DNA of 64,000 nt, from the NCBI GenBank assembly GCA_029204225.1, contig CM055108.1, positions 3,273,547 through 3,337,546 on the forward strand, written 5' to 3'. The translations under genes were made by a program, and so were the position numbers. The DNA is from Diphasiastrum complanatum. Its lineage: Eukaryota; Streptophyta; Lycopodiopsida; Lycopodiales; Lycopodiaceae. Below are positions 1-13,373 of the stretch, in pieces. Every line of letters starts with the position of its first letter. Within the stretch, counting starts at the first letter, position 1. A model generated the notes under the pieces. The model did no database searches and was not told where the DNA came from. It worked only from the letters and a program-made list of their open reading frames with translations.

Positions 1-79
<79 letters not shown>
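1..79. repeat. Poly-C homopolymer
   Basis: A run of 79 C begins the window and is followed by ten A (80-89). A natural C run this long is rare in plant DNA. It may be a real tract, but a sequencing or gap-edge artefact is equally likely. Nothing else in it is informative. Confidence 0.9.
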
Positions 80-2336
<2,257 letters not shown>

Positions 2337-2906
2337 GAAGAGGGAGTGTGAAAATTGTCAACTAGGTAAGTTGTCTAATTTGGCAATTTGGAGGCCAAAG
2401 TGAAATTTCAACTTAGAGATACATTTCTTTATGTCAATAAGGACTAGAAATAGTGTCCTTACTATTTTTAGCAACTAGAGATGTTGATAAGATAGACTTC
2501 CATAAGCTGATAAGCTTGGACAAGATGATCTAAATAGGTCAAGATGCTATTATAAATAGGCATACAAGTGTGGGAAAAATTAATCTCTCTCATTCATTCT
2601 TACAAAATATATCTCTTTGGATTTCTACATCCATCTTTTGCATCTTGGTGTTGATATAGTGAAATTTTGTGTGTAGAATGTTATTTTTCTTATGTTTATG
2701 GATCCACACGTGTGATTACTGTTGTTGTATGAACAAGAACAGTAAATTATCATATCTAAGTGTTTATGAAAAGTTCTTATTGAGTTTTCATCTTCTGTGT
2801 GTAGTAGATACATGATTTCTACATTTGTAATGAAACTAGATGTGCTCTCCAAAATACCTAAAGATCGAAGGGCATAACTAGATCTCTATGATCCGATTTT
2901 CTCACA
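2337..2906 (+). mobile_element. Copia-type 3' LTR with polypurine tract
   Basis: A polypurine tract GAAGAGGGAG (2337-2346) is followed by TGTGAAAATTGTC, a usual LTR start. The LTR runs about 560 bp and ends TTCTCACA at 2906, so it has TG...CA termini. Its 3' half (from about 2680) aligns by eye with the LTR end at 5410-5671, sharing the words TGTGTAGAATGTT and CCACA(A/C)GTGTGA. This indicates two members of one family. Downstream comes a TG microsatellite in place of a primer site, so this is a 3' LTR or solo LTR. Confidence 0.6.
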
Positions 2907-2912
2907 TGTATA

Positions 2913-2914
<2 letters not shown>

Positions 2915-2957
<43 letters not shown>
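2915..2957. repeat. (TG)n microsatellite
   Basis: About 43 bp of TG dinucleotides start a few bases after the LTR end at 2906. They are preceded by the imperfect words TATATGTATG. Confidence 0.95.
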
Positions 2958-2960
<3 letters not shown>

Positions 2961-3154
2961 GTACATTTTGGACCCTCTTATATTTCTATGAAATTTTGCT
3001 CTTAAAAAATCATGTGTCATCTTCAAATATTGTTTTATAATTTATTATGATGCCTTTATTAAGTCTATAGATATTTTTTTCAGGACGTATTGTTAAAGTA
3101 CATTTTTTGTATTAGGTTTTTAGTAAATTGAAAATTGATTTGTAAAAAAATATG

Positions 3155-4786
3155 GTTCTAGGCTAAAAGTAGGTGATTTAAAAAAAAAAATCAAAAAAAG
3201 GTTACATTGTTTTTAGGTCAAAATCCCACAACAAATATCATCGCATTTTTGCTAAATTGTCATAGTCATCCATGAATTCTAAAATAAGTTTTTCATTCCA
3301 CGGTGAATTCTAGTATTCTTGTACATAACTCCTCATTCCCACTAACTTACATAATTCTCCATAAGTGTTTTACATATTTTACTTGAAAAATTCATTGAGT
3401 CCAAAAAAAATTCAAAAATATACTTGAATATTTACGTGCTTGCATTTTTCTTCTCTTGGTCAAGGGTTCATATGTGACCATAGAAGTAATTAAAGTTTAA
3501 TCATGTGACAAAGTATCAAGAACAACGTTCTATTGATTTGTATTTGCATTATTTATAGCTCAAGTTTAAAATTGTGAATAATTATTATAGCATTGATGTA
3601 ATCAATACGTACTTTTAGTTCCTGCCATAAATAAGATTGTAATTGCATCTCTTCATTTTCTAGCTTGTATTTTTTTTAGACGTTCTTCAAGACAATATCT
3701 TGATTGAATTTTGTGATAGTCTTCTCTTGATATTTTACCAATTGTTCTTTCTTCACCTTAACTCATCTCTTCTTTTCACATGCAACACATTTGAGTCCGC
3801 CTAGATTTTTGGCATCCTAGTTCTATGGGCTATCGTTGATAATCATCTTGATTCTTTCTTAAAATCGTTTGAGCTGTTGGTTTATTTCACTCAAGGTAGG
3901 TCTTTATAAGATGTTCAGACTTATTACAAATGTAGCAAATGCTAGACTTATGAGCCTTCAGGCTGAGAAAACGTTCTAGGCTAAAAGTAGGTGATTTAAA
4001 AAAAAATAAAAAAAAGGTTACATTGTTTTTAGGTCAAAATCCCACAACAAATATCATTGTATTTTTGCTAAATTGTCATAGTCATCCATGAATTCTAAAA
4101 TAAGTTTTTCATTCTATGGTGAATTCTAGTATTCTCGTACATAACTCCTCATTCCCACTAACTTACATAATTTTCCATAAGTGTTTTACATATTTTACTT
4201 GAAAATTTCATTGAGTCAAAAAAAATTTTAACAATATACTTGAATATTTACATGCTTGCATTTTTCTTCTCTTGGTCAAGGGTTGATATGTGACCATAGA
4301 AGTAATTAAAGTTTAATCATGTGACAAAGTATCAAGAACAACATTCTATTGATTTGTATTTGCATTATTTATAGCTCAAGTTTAATATTGTGGATAATTA
4401 TTGTAGCATTACTGTATTCAATACGTACTATTAGTTCTGGCCATAAATAAGGTTGTAATTGCATCTCTTCATTTTCTAGCTTGTGATTCTTGAGATGTTG
4501 CTTCGAGACAATATCTTGATTGAATTATGTGATAGTCTTCTCTTGATATTTTACCAATTGTTCTTTCTTCACCTTAACTCATCTCTTCCTTACACATGCA
4601 ACATATTTGAGTTCCGCCTAGATTTTTTGCATCCTAGTTTTATGGGCTATTGTCGATAATCATCTTGATTCTTTCTTTGAATCATACGAGCCATTGGTTT
4701 ATTTCACTCAAGGCAGGTCTTTATAAGATATTTAGACTTATTAGAAATGTAGCAAATGCTAGATTTATGAGCCTTCAAGCTGAGAA
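3155..4786. repeat. 818-bp tandem duplication
   Basis: Unit 1 is 3155-3972 and unit 2 is 3973 to about 4786. Both start GTTCTAGGCTAAAAGTAGG, and they match almost base for base with scattered substitutions. On the minus strand each unit shows decayed coding sequence. First comes a zinc-knuckle pattern: unit 1 keeps CYICNKSEH and then has Tyr for the last Cys, while unit 2 keeps the last Cys but has lost the second Cys and the His. It is followed by a lysine/glutamate-rich stretch that would form a coiled coil. The order knuckle then coiled coil is known from gag-like proteins of plant Copia elements, so the unit is probably a duplicated piece of such a gag. Stops interrupt both units. Confidence 0.8.
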
Positions 4787-5334
4787 TTTTTTTTTTTTGC
4801 GAAATTCAGAAATTGTTATATCCAACACATCAAAGTACTTATTCAAATTTTTCTCTCAAAACCGTTACTTATCATTGAGTGCCGAGCTCAATTGCTATCA
4901 AATTTGCAAACTATGTGTAGCACCTCCACTAGACGTTGTTGGACTATCAATCATTTTTTGAAACTACCTAACAAGAAAAATGGAGTTTAGGTTGAGTCGA
5001 CAAATATGTCTATCTTATCACCATAACCAAGATAATGACTTACCATGAACTATATTAATTAAAATTAGCACCATACACAAATCTCAATTGATACCTTTTG
5101 ACTATAAACTCGGAGATAAAGCATGGATTTGGATTTCAACCAAAAAAAATGAAACAAAATTTCTACTTATCGTAAGTATAGTTGTGCTAAGAAAAAATCT
5201 AATTTATTTGAGAAGGACAATTTTTTCATAACCAATTTTTTTTTAATTTTCACATAATCATGCAATAGTTAGAAAGTAACCATCGATATCAGTTTTTAAA
5301 AATATTATTATTGAATTACCACAGTCGAAATCTC

Positions 5335-5337
<3 letters not shown>
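4787..5337. other. AT-rich DNA continuing the degenerate minus-strand gag-like region
   Basis: On the minus strand, just before the zinc-knuckle of unit 2, a broken frame can be followed from about 4960 to 4800 (ending in an EFRKK-like stretch). It may be the N-terminal part of the same gag-like protein. From 4980 to 5337 I see no coding signal. Confidence 0.3.

Positions 5338-5395
<58 letters not shown>
5338..5395. repeat. (AT)n microsatellite
   Basis: About 58 bp of AT dinucleotides inside what appears to be an LTR. Confidence 0.95.
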
Positions 5396-5398
<3 letters not shown>

Positions 5399-5399
5399 A

Positions 5400-5671
5400 A
5401 TTAAAACACGATATCTTGATTTTCTATGTGTAGAATGTTGATTATGGTTGATATAGGTTCCACAAGTGTGAAGGACAACAAACTGTTGTTTTTGTACGAC
5501 AGGGATAGTACCATAATGTATTTTCATGTTCATGATAAGATCTTAGTGATTTATGCAATTCTAGCATGCTAATCTTGATGAATTCTATCTTGTAACTAAA
5601 TCTAAATGTGCACATCAAAATGGCCCAAGATCTAAGATCCATTAGTTGTGTTTTGGATTTGTACTTTTCAC
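5400..5671 (+). mobile_element. 3' part of a Copia-type 5' LTR
   Basis: The stretch aligns by eye with 2680-2906 and ends TTTTCACA immediately before a primer-binding site, so it is the downstream end of a 5' LTR. The upstream boundary cannot be placed, because no TGTGAAAATTG start is visible and an AT microsatellite interrupts the expected position. The element body after it carries no recognisable gag. Confidence 0.55.
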
Positions 5672-5683
5672 ATGGTATCAGAG
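5672..5683 (+). other. Primer-binding site (initiator Met tRNA)
   Basis: TGGTATCAGAGC directly follows the LTR terminus CA. This is the standard plant minus-strand primer site, complementary to the 3' end of initiator methionine tRNA. It fixes the LTR end and the + orientation of the element. Confidence 0.85.
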
Positions 5684-6143
5684 CAGGTTGCAGGCCAAAG
5701 TTGGTGGTTATGCCAAATCTAGAGGTGGATTTGAGGGCGCCATAAATTCTATGTGGATTTGGAGGTGTTGCTAGATCAAATCTTGCATTTTCAAGTATAG
5801 AAAGTGGATCTTTGTGGTCCAATAATCATTTAGGTCAAATCACTTGTAAATGGCCAATTTTTTATTGGAATGTGGAGACAAAAATTGGTCATGATTGTGG
5901 ATGGGACATTCTATTAGATGAGATATCTAGATTCTAGCTTTTGCATGTAGATTTTTGGTGAAACCCTAAATTTGATAAGATCTCTTGATTTTAAGTTGCT
6001 GGATTTTTTCAAGAGTGTGTTTCAATATCAGGTATTGGCAAAAGTTCATCATATTGTGTTTAGATCTATTGTAATCAAGAAATCAAGATTATATGTGCAT
6101 CATAATCTATGCCTAGTCTGCAAGAATCTTTTTGCTACAAGCC
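5684..6143. other. No recognisable coding sequence
   Basis: This would be the leader and gag start of the element whose primer site is at 5672, but no gag motif is visible in any frame. It separates the + strand primer site from the minus-strand RT fragment that follows. Confidence 0.5.
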
Positions 6144-6344
6144 TTAGCTTGCTTTGTACTTACTAATGGATCCATATTGATTGTACTTCAATCTAAATAC
6201 CCACTTACAAGAAATTGGCTTCTTCCCATGTGAAAGAAGTTCCCAAGTTTGATTTTCCATTAGTGCATCAAACTCAACTTGCATAACATCTTTCCAAGAT
6301 TGGGACTTTACAACATCTTCAAAACAAGATGGTTCTTCAAGCAT
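6144..6344 (-). pseudogene. Copia reverse transcriptase N-terminal fragment
   Basis: A 66-codon open stretch holds the conserved start of the Copia RT domain: EEPSCFEDVVKSQSWKDVM, then MENQTWELL, then KPISCKWVFRLKYN. In intact elements this block precedes the catalytic RT motifs. Here the frame ends right after KYKAS and nothing further of RT is seen downstream on the minus strand. Broken traces of the preceding linker may extend to about 6480. The fragment is opposite in orientation to the primer site at 5672, so it belongs to another insertion or an inverted piece. Confidence 0.9.
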
Positions 6345-7380
6345 AGTACGTTATTGACTATAGTTACTCAATTTAAGTTATCTTGCAAGATATCAGAGAC
6401 TCCCAAGGTGATTTAGGATAGTTGCAAAGGTTCCTAGTCAAAATCGAGTTCAAACTGCCTTCTGAACCTTCACAAATTGAACATTCACCAAGAAGAACCT
6501 TTGCTTGATCTTTTGGAGCTTTATTTACTAAATATACCATCTATTAGAGAGGCGAATGTTTTTGAGGCCTTAGACCCCACCCACACCCTACACCATCATT
6601 GTCAGCTATTACTCATTATTGTTACCATCCGTGCAGCTACATCACCCATTTTTTTGTGATCATCTCCATTTGAATCCGTGCAAACATCCATCCATCCATC
6701 CCTCTCAACATTCATCCAATTGTTGCCCAGTAAAATCTATTACTTGTTCTTGCTTCTCTCATTTTAGTTGAACCTATATCCATTCATAACAACTCAACCA
6801 ACTTCCAACCATCATCAGTGAATTCTTCCAATGTCCACTCAGATCCACTATCACCATAAGCCTCCACTCCTCATTTTTTATGCACAGTGAATGAGATTGA
6901 GATCTGATAGAAGATTATCAACAAAGAATCCAAAGTTACATCAAAGAACAGTGGAAGAGATCTAGTTAAATCAATAAATTCCAATGGATTAACAAATTCA
7001 TGGTACCTCTCTAGGCAGTCAGAAAGACTCGCAAGCTAGAATTGCCAAAGATTGATGGATCCCAATAGCCATTGAGGCCAAGTGCCCTAAAATACACTAT
7101 ATATAGTGGTACATTGTAATATGTCATTTTTCATGTTCAATCAAGAAGTGGAACCTTTGTTGACACTGATTTCTAAATTTTTGCCCATTATAGAATGTCA
7201 ATTTACTTAATCCAAACTTTATTTCCAAAAAATTATTTTCTAATATCATCATCAAAGTTATTTCAGATCAGATCAAGATTTTATTACTTCTTGAAAAGTC
7301 TAGATCCATCTCCATTGAACAACTGAAAGTCATAAGTCTACCATTATCAAGAATTTTCATCATTTGAAGAATCTTTTAGA
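6345..7380. other. No gene recognised
   Basis: AT-rich sequence with a short CATC repeat near 6688-6700. No family motif is visible. It may be LTR or leader sequence of the Gypsy element whose gag starts near 7440, but no primer site could be found. Confidence 0.5.
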
Positions 7381-7439
7381 AAATGGAAGAAGGTGATGAA
7401 GATGTTGATTATGATGTGCCACAACCATGTCCTATCATC

Positions 7440-8229
7440 ATATGAACACCTCATTTGGAGATGCCAAAGTAAAATGGAGTCACATATCTAGTTAGATTTC
7501 TCAAAATCTAAGTAGAATCTTGTGAGGTCTATGGTGAAGTGAACCCAGAGGATAAGCTCAAGCTTTTTTCAATGGCACTAACGGGCGCTACGCAAGATTG
7601 CTTTTATAATCAAGCTCCAAAAGAACGTGCCAATTGGAAAGTAGTCAAAGCTGCTTTGATCATTTGCTTTAAGCGAAGGAAGTTTCTTGATGATCTGTTC
7701 TTGTTGCTAAGTAGATCAAAATGGGAAAGAAGGAGATGGTCCGTGACTATATCGAATGTATCAAACATTTCAGATCAAAATGTGAACTTGATCTTATTAC
7801 TGATGTGGCCATGACCATGTGGTTCTTAGCAAGATTGCCAAAGTGTATCAAGCATGAGCTCAAACGTCAAGAACAACATATGACATTACAATAGGCAATT
7901 GATGATGCAAAAGCTGAAGAGGATGAGAATTCGGATGAAGAGCCATACATCGGTATGTTGTTGTACATAGCAGGGCAGACTACCACAACATCTATGACTA
8001 TTGCTTCTACCAATACCAATGCAACTGCCAAAAGGGTGATGGATGAGTTTGAGAAACTTGGTCAAAAATAATAGACGTAGATGGAAAAGATGCAATTTGA
8101 ATTTGAAGCAGAGATAAAAGCATTAGAAGATCAGCATGCCCAACTTACTAAAGCTCATGACAAGGCAACATGTCAAAGCTTTCCTACTAGGAAAAATGTT
8201 TGGTGTGCCATTTGTGCTGGTAATATACG
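7440..8229 (+). pseudogene. Ty3/Gypsy gag, capsid part
   Basis: Read through several stops and shifts, the + strand gives the retrotransposon gag core: EDKLKLFSMALTGATQDCFY followed by NQAPKERANWKVV (7545-7660), then VRDYIECIKHFR and LARLPKCIKHELKRQE near 7860. The pattern 'amplitude of Ala-x-W-F/Y, then RLP' is typical of plant Gypsy capsid. A coiled-coil tail follows (8090-8170). Stops at about 7660-7700 and 7892 show decay. Confidence 0.8.
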
Positions 8230-9000
8230 ATGAATGAGACAACAATGAAACGACAAATGGCTGATATTTATTGTCATTTGTGCACTTCTACTAGCCGTGA
8301 GACAACATTTTGTTCATTTGATCCAAGAGTTATCCAACAATGCTATCACAAGTATGGTTATCATGAAGGTCCAAAGTGGAAAGCTCTAGATGGTAAGGTG
8401 CATGGACTTGGATATTCAGACCATTTAACTTTACCTGCTCCGCAAGGACAACAAGCACCACAAACCAATATGATTGATCCAGAAGCTTCATCAAGTCAAG
8501 ATCAATGGAATTATCCTCCTGATCAAGTTCCTGGATCACATGAGCAATATGCAATCTTTGTTGTTGCACAACAACAACAATCTAGACAATGGGCAAGAGC
8601 ACCACTAGGATGCTTTGGTTGGGGAGAAAATTATCACATAGCAGAATGTTAAAACAAAGGAAAATTCATGCCATTTTGTCGAGAATGTGGATATGGACAT
8701 TGCTATAAGCATTGTCCAACTAGACCAAAAGTACCAACTACAACTGCTCCATTGAACATGATTTCCATCAAACCAAGGCAAGCAGTGAAAGATGTCATGA
8801 AAATCCAATGAACCAATTGCACTGGTTATATGGTTGTCAAAAGAGCTCAAAAGCATAAAGAAGTTGTTCCTGATCCACCACCTGTAGAATCCATACCCGT
8901 CAATGATCGACCTTATGTATTGGGGGTCTATCCAAACCTGCAGTCAAAAACAAGAAAATATCATAATATGAGGCTTTGGATTAAAGACTTTTAAGAGGAA
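8230..9000 (+). pseudogene. Ty3/Gypsy gag C-terminus with two zinc knuckles
   Basis: A 140-codon open stretch (8230-8652) is Gln/Pro-rich and ends in a zinc knuckle CFGWGENYHIAEC whose second Cys has become Trp. After one stop a second knuckle, CRECGYGHCYKHC, follows at about 8670-8710 with all ligands in place. These knuckles bind the genomic RNA in nucleocapsid. The downstream linker (to about 9000) is rich in Pro and charged residues. Confidence 0.75.
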
Positions 9001-10135
9001 AAAGCAATGGAGAATGCTAGAGTTGCGGCTATGAATCCACCTGTGCCAGTTGTGCCAACGGATCTACTTGATCCTTTGCAAAGAGCGCATCAAAGAACCG
9101 ATGTAAACACTCAACTACATCAACACGAAGAATTATTCAAAATGACAAAACCAAAGATCCCACAAATAGAGTTGATTGTGAATATACTTTCAAGTAAGAT
9201 GGATATAACTTTGGGAGAGTTCTTGCGATTGGTACCTCATGCCAAATAAGAACTATCAGATTGATTGACCAAGATAGAGACCAAAATCCAATGTGAACCA
9301 ATACATTGTGCAGGATTTGAAAAGTCAAATGGGATTCTCAATATAGAGGCCACGTGGAAAAGTGAGCAACGCAATATTACCTTGCCAATTCAGCATAAAC
9401 ACTTTGATTGAGAGGCAGTCGTAATAGATGGAGGATCTTGATTCAATCTGATTTCTTCCAAACTGTGTGCCTTGCGAAACTAAAATCTACAAACTTTGCA
9501 ATCAAGTTGGCAGATTAGTCCAGTTTCAATCTGAAAGGAATAGCAAAAGACATGCCAATTGAACTTGCTAGTGTCCAATTCATCATTACTTTTGTGGTAA
9601 TGGACCTACTTGAAGCACCCTCAGTATATCGAATTCTATTGAGAAGCCTTTGGGTATGAGTTGCGCTAGTAATTGGGAAATAGGCAAAATCACTTTTGAG
9701 AATCGAGAACAAACTGTCAAAGTGGATCCATTAACTTGGACAATTAAACTAGCCCTTCATAAAAGAGATGATTCCTCAACTATAGATCATACCATACATC
9801 GACTAGGTAAGGCGTTGGGAATCCATTATGATTCTCAGACTGATCAAATCAATTGGAACCAAGAATTAGCAGCAATTGATTGTATAGTTGGTTATACGTG
9901 TCGAGATGATGATCATAAATAGGAAGTGAGTATCATTCCAATGAATGACCAAACTCTTGATACTGCCATTACATGTGCTATCAATATGATGAATGTGGCG
10001 TGGATTTCAACCAATCCAATTTCAGATCTGATTGAAGATGAACTAATTGCAATTAGCCATAAAATTTAGCATACTTTGATGCATCTCTATGCACATGAAA
10101 CTAAGTTGTCCAATTGGGAGCCCTAAGATTGGTTT
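9001..10135 (+). pseudogene. Ty3/Gypsy protease region
   Basis: An open stretch at 9007-9249 (PTDLLDPLQRAHQRTDVN, then EEFLRLVP-like) is the linker before the protease. The aspartic protease active site appears as AVVIDGGS at about 9416-9440, followed by a stop and FNLISSKLC. The frame shifts near 9640. A second open part (9650-9922, EIGKITFENREQTVKVDP) matches the segment after the protease flap in plant Gypsy pol. Coding character fades by about 10135. No RT follows; the next sequence is an integrase on the other strand. Confidence 0.65.
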
Positions 10136-10139
10136 CGTG

Positions 10140-10760
10140 ATGACCCTTCACAAGATCTTGCTAGATAATTCACTTTGTGCATTACCTCAAGGATAATATG
10201 GTGTGCTGAATCAATGGATTGCGAAAAATTCTTCCAATAGAACCTTGATGATTTCATTGACAAAATGGCTTTTGTGATCATTGACTATCTCAATTGGGCA
10301 TCCGAAACCCACAATAATTTGCTCATATCAAAATTTGGCAGTGGTTCTGGCATCAGCCAGTCTTATTGCCCTGGCTTCTACCCATTTCATTAGATAATCT
10401 ATAGCCACGATGATATATCGGGCTTGAGAGCTTCTTGTTGTTGGATGGATGGGACCAATATAGTCCAATCCCCACTTCTCGAAGGGTGTCTGATCCATGA
10501 CTGGATGCAACAGATCATAATTAATCTTGGTAGGTTTCCTAGCTCGTTGGCATACATCACATTTCCATAAGTATTCTTTTGTATCCTTGTATATCGTACT
10601 CGGCCACCAGCATCCTGATTGTAGAATTTTGTGAACTATAATGTCTGATGCAAAATGACCACCACCCATGCCTTCATGTGATAATCATATAATCTGGGTG
10701 GTTTCATGTGAAAGAACACATCTCATGAGGATGTCGTGACAATTTCTCTCTTGCCATAAA
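10140..10760 (-). pseudogene. Ty3/Gypsy integrase fragment
   Basis: On the minus strand from about 10760 down: an HHCC zinc-binding domain (HEGMGGGHFASDI ... CWWPSTIYKD ... CDVCQRARK), then the catalytic core start (PFEKWGLDYIGPIHP with the first Asp). Below 10328 it continues after a break with GCPIEIVNDHKSHFVNE (second Asp region) and FSTPYYP-GNAQSE, which carries the catalytic Glu. Two or more stops or shifts break it. It lies head to head with the + strand gag-protease, so the two halves were brought together by inversion or nested insertion. Confidence 0.85.
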
Positions 10761-11154
10761 TCCAACTTCATTAGCAACAACACAAGAACAATCTACCTTG
10801 TCTTTTCTCTTTTGCAATCAAAACTTCTTTCTTTTTAATCAAGCAAGCATCTCCAACAAGCTCCACTTCTAGATCTTTGGCATTTGAGTCACACTAAGAT
10901 CTCTTTGACTTTTTGAGATATTTGACTTTCACCAAAACATTCAGCCAAAGAATTTTAATTGCAAAAATATCTCTTTGATCATAGTTTTGATTGGCCTAAG
11001 ATTTTCACAGTAGACAGATTTGAGATAGAGCTTTCTACTGATTCTATCTTCAAAGGTTACTCAGTGCGAGGGTTGGTCATGCGAGGGTTCTTTGTACTGT
11101 TTTGTAGTCAAAAACCACTTTTTTTGCAATCTACTGGGAACTAACTCTCACCCT
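10761..11154. other. No gene recognised
   Basis: A 61-codon + frame at 10959-11144 has no recognisable motif. Minus-strand traces upstream of the integrase zinc domain are too broken to annotate. Confidence 0.5.
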
Positions 11155-11460
11155 CTTAAAAGTAGCTATGAATCATCAGCGCCAGCGCTGATGGTCTGGA
11201 GCTGCCAGTGTTTTTTCATTTTCTTACACTAAACCCTAAACAAGCAAAGAAATGTAAACACAGTTGACAATGAAAAAAAAAATGGCAACTCTGAACCATC
11301 AACGCCAGCGTTGATGATCCGAAGCTGCCATTTTTTTTTTCATTGTCAAATGTATTTGTCAAAAACAAGCTCATAAACATAAGAGAAAGTGGCAACTCTG
11401 GACCATCAACACCAGCGTTGATGGTTCGAAGTTGCCATTTTGTTTTCATTGTCAGCTTCG
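11155..11460. repeat. Three related hairpin repeats
   Basis: Three copies of a near-perfect dyad occur at 11174-11193, 11297-11316 and 11404-11423. Copy 2 reads CATCAACGCCAGCGTTGATG. The arms are 9 bp and the two central bases are CA. Copies 1 and 2 have fully paired arms; copy 3 has one mismatch (CATCAACAC against GCGTTGATG). In copies 2 and 3 the pairing extends outward, less perfectly, to TGGCAACT/AGCTGCCA. Copies 1-3 are followed by runs of T and CATT(T/G). Spacing is 123 and 107 bp. Flanks (TTCATTGTCA) are also shared, so this is a short tandem array of about 110 bp units. Confidence 0.85.
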
Positions 11461-12107
11461 AACTTGTAGGATGAGTAGTAAACTTAAATCGGATTATATA
11501 CAATCGAGTTCTATAATTTTTTATAACTAAAATAATAACAACTCATAACATGTTTTATCTCGAGTTTTTAACTCAAGTTTTAATGGCTTTCATAGTTTAT
11601 AATAACCAACATAATAGTTATATAGCTCATATAGATTTAGCTATAAATACCAGTCCAACTGCCTCATAATATAACTTATATAAATATATAAGCTCATATG
11701 TAACTAATACAAGTAATATAACAATATAATTATACAATATTAATATCTACAAAGTAAAGTATATAAAATGGTGACTGAATGTTGGGTGGCCAATTATGAC
11801 ATTTAAGCATGCCTCCTAGAGCACCTCACCAAGGGGCCGTTGGATTCAATGGTAGCCGTAATGCGTTAAATTAGCCATAATTTACTGAGGGACGTGTGCC
11901 TACATGCTAAGTTAGTCTTTCCAACACTGTTCTATTTTTTCTCATTACATGATTCACCTCCATCCTTTCAACTCACTTGTCATTCTTCTTTGGAGACTCT
12001 ATCTGCATATGCCTGCAAGACATTTTTTTTTATCTTTGGTGACTAGCTCAAATTATCCCTCTGAATTCATCATTGTAGTTATATGAACCATCAGTGAGGA
12101 GGGAGGC
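11461..12107. other. AT-rich, no gene recognised
   Basis: Very AT-rich from 11510 to 11770, then mixed sequence. No motif or repeat structure could be supported. Confidence 0.5.
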
Positions 12108-12830
12108 ATGGAAGCGAGACTGACTTTTGAAGGAATGAGAACCGATCTAGTCAAAGTACCTCTTGTAAACGAGAGAGGAGCAATGACCCACAAGCCATTG
12201 GAGGTAATAGCCCCAAACATTCATGAATGGCGCTCTGTGTTAGCCATTGTGCTCCCAAAATCTTGCGATGAACTTCGACTGCCAGTAGACGTGCTAAATG
12301 ATTTGGATGGTGAGATTATATATCTGTTGGAAAACAAAAGTATATATCGAATCTATTGTCATATCAAGCAGTAGTTCTTCAAGTGAGAGGACTTCATTTC
12401 TTTCCAAAGAAACAAAGAAGAACAATCCATCTTATTCTAATGATATGGAAGGCTTTTTCAATACTGGAAGAAGTGTCCTTTCACTAATCTTGGAGAAACC
12501 AAATCCAAGCATTTTGAAAAGGCTGCTAGTTAACACAGCCTCTCATTATATCATTGATGAATGGAAACGTTGCCTTGGAGCTCCCATCAACTTTTGGTAC
12601 AAAAATGACAATGATGGATGCGATGGAGCATAAATATGATGGTCACATATGGGCCAAACCAGTAAGTACCAATGTATCTTTTGAGGGCAACGTCAGACTG
12701 TCATATTGTGGTGAATTTTTTGAGTGCATGAATATTCTTTGCCCAAGATATGTCAACAATGAAATCAAGAACAAAACTTGTTTCAAAGGTACATTGTTGA
12801 GGAGGTGTGACTTCGGGCTAACCACACAGG
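12108..12830 (+). pseudogene. Unrecognised broken coding region with Cys-rich end
   Basis: An 88-codon frame (12108-12374) starting MEARLTFEGMRTDLVKVP has normal amino-acid composition. It is followed in another frame by 12554-12830, with VRLSYCGEFFECMNILCPRY and then NKTC. The Cys spacing (C-x5-C-x4-C, then a further Cys) suggests a zinc-binding domain, as in some plant transposases, but I cannot name the family. At least two shifts separate the parts. It may be a captured gene, a DNA transposon fragment or chance. Confidence 0.35.
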
Positions 12831-13373
12831 GTTGTTGGATTTATCTCTTCTACTCTCCTAAATCCCATTTTAATCTGCCTTTATTCATGCGACATTTTTT
12901 TTTACTCACGTTGTCGCACAGTCTACATATTTACATGTAAAATAAGACAGACGAATAAAACGCGATTGTCTGCATAAATACAAATAAATTGTCATAGGCA
13001 AAGAAAAGGTGAAAAATGCGACACTGTGTTTTTACACGTGTTTTGTGACAGGCGAAAAAGACGACACTGCCTTACAAAATGCCAAAGGTGCCCTGGGAAA
13101 AGCAAAGGCACCTTGTAAATCAAATCCTAAGGCATTTTGTCAGAGTGACGCATTTTTCACATCTTCACAAATGTTCATTTTAGCAAAGGCTGACGTCGCG
13201 GCCTTTTCATGCTCATCCCATACAACTGTGTTAATGGATTTGACAACGACAACAGCCACCCACGATCTCCTACAGACAACACATCCACTTTGTACTTTCT
13301 TCATCTGCACACCTGTAACATTGTGTGTATATATATATACATATATATATATTGAATGCCATCTGCGTATTTA
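12831..13373. other. No gene recognised
   Basis: A 121-codon + frame (13009-13374) ends in a TA microsatellite (13328-13352) and has no family motif. The word AAAATGCGACAC at about 13013 recurs near 14617, so the region may belong to the same LTR-type repeat as 13400-14900. Confidence 0.4.
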
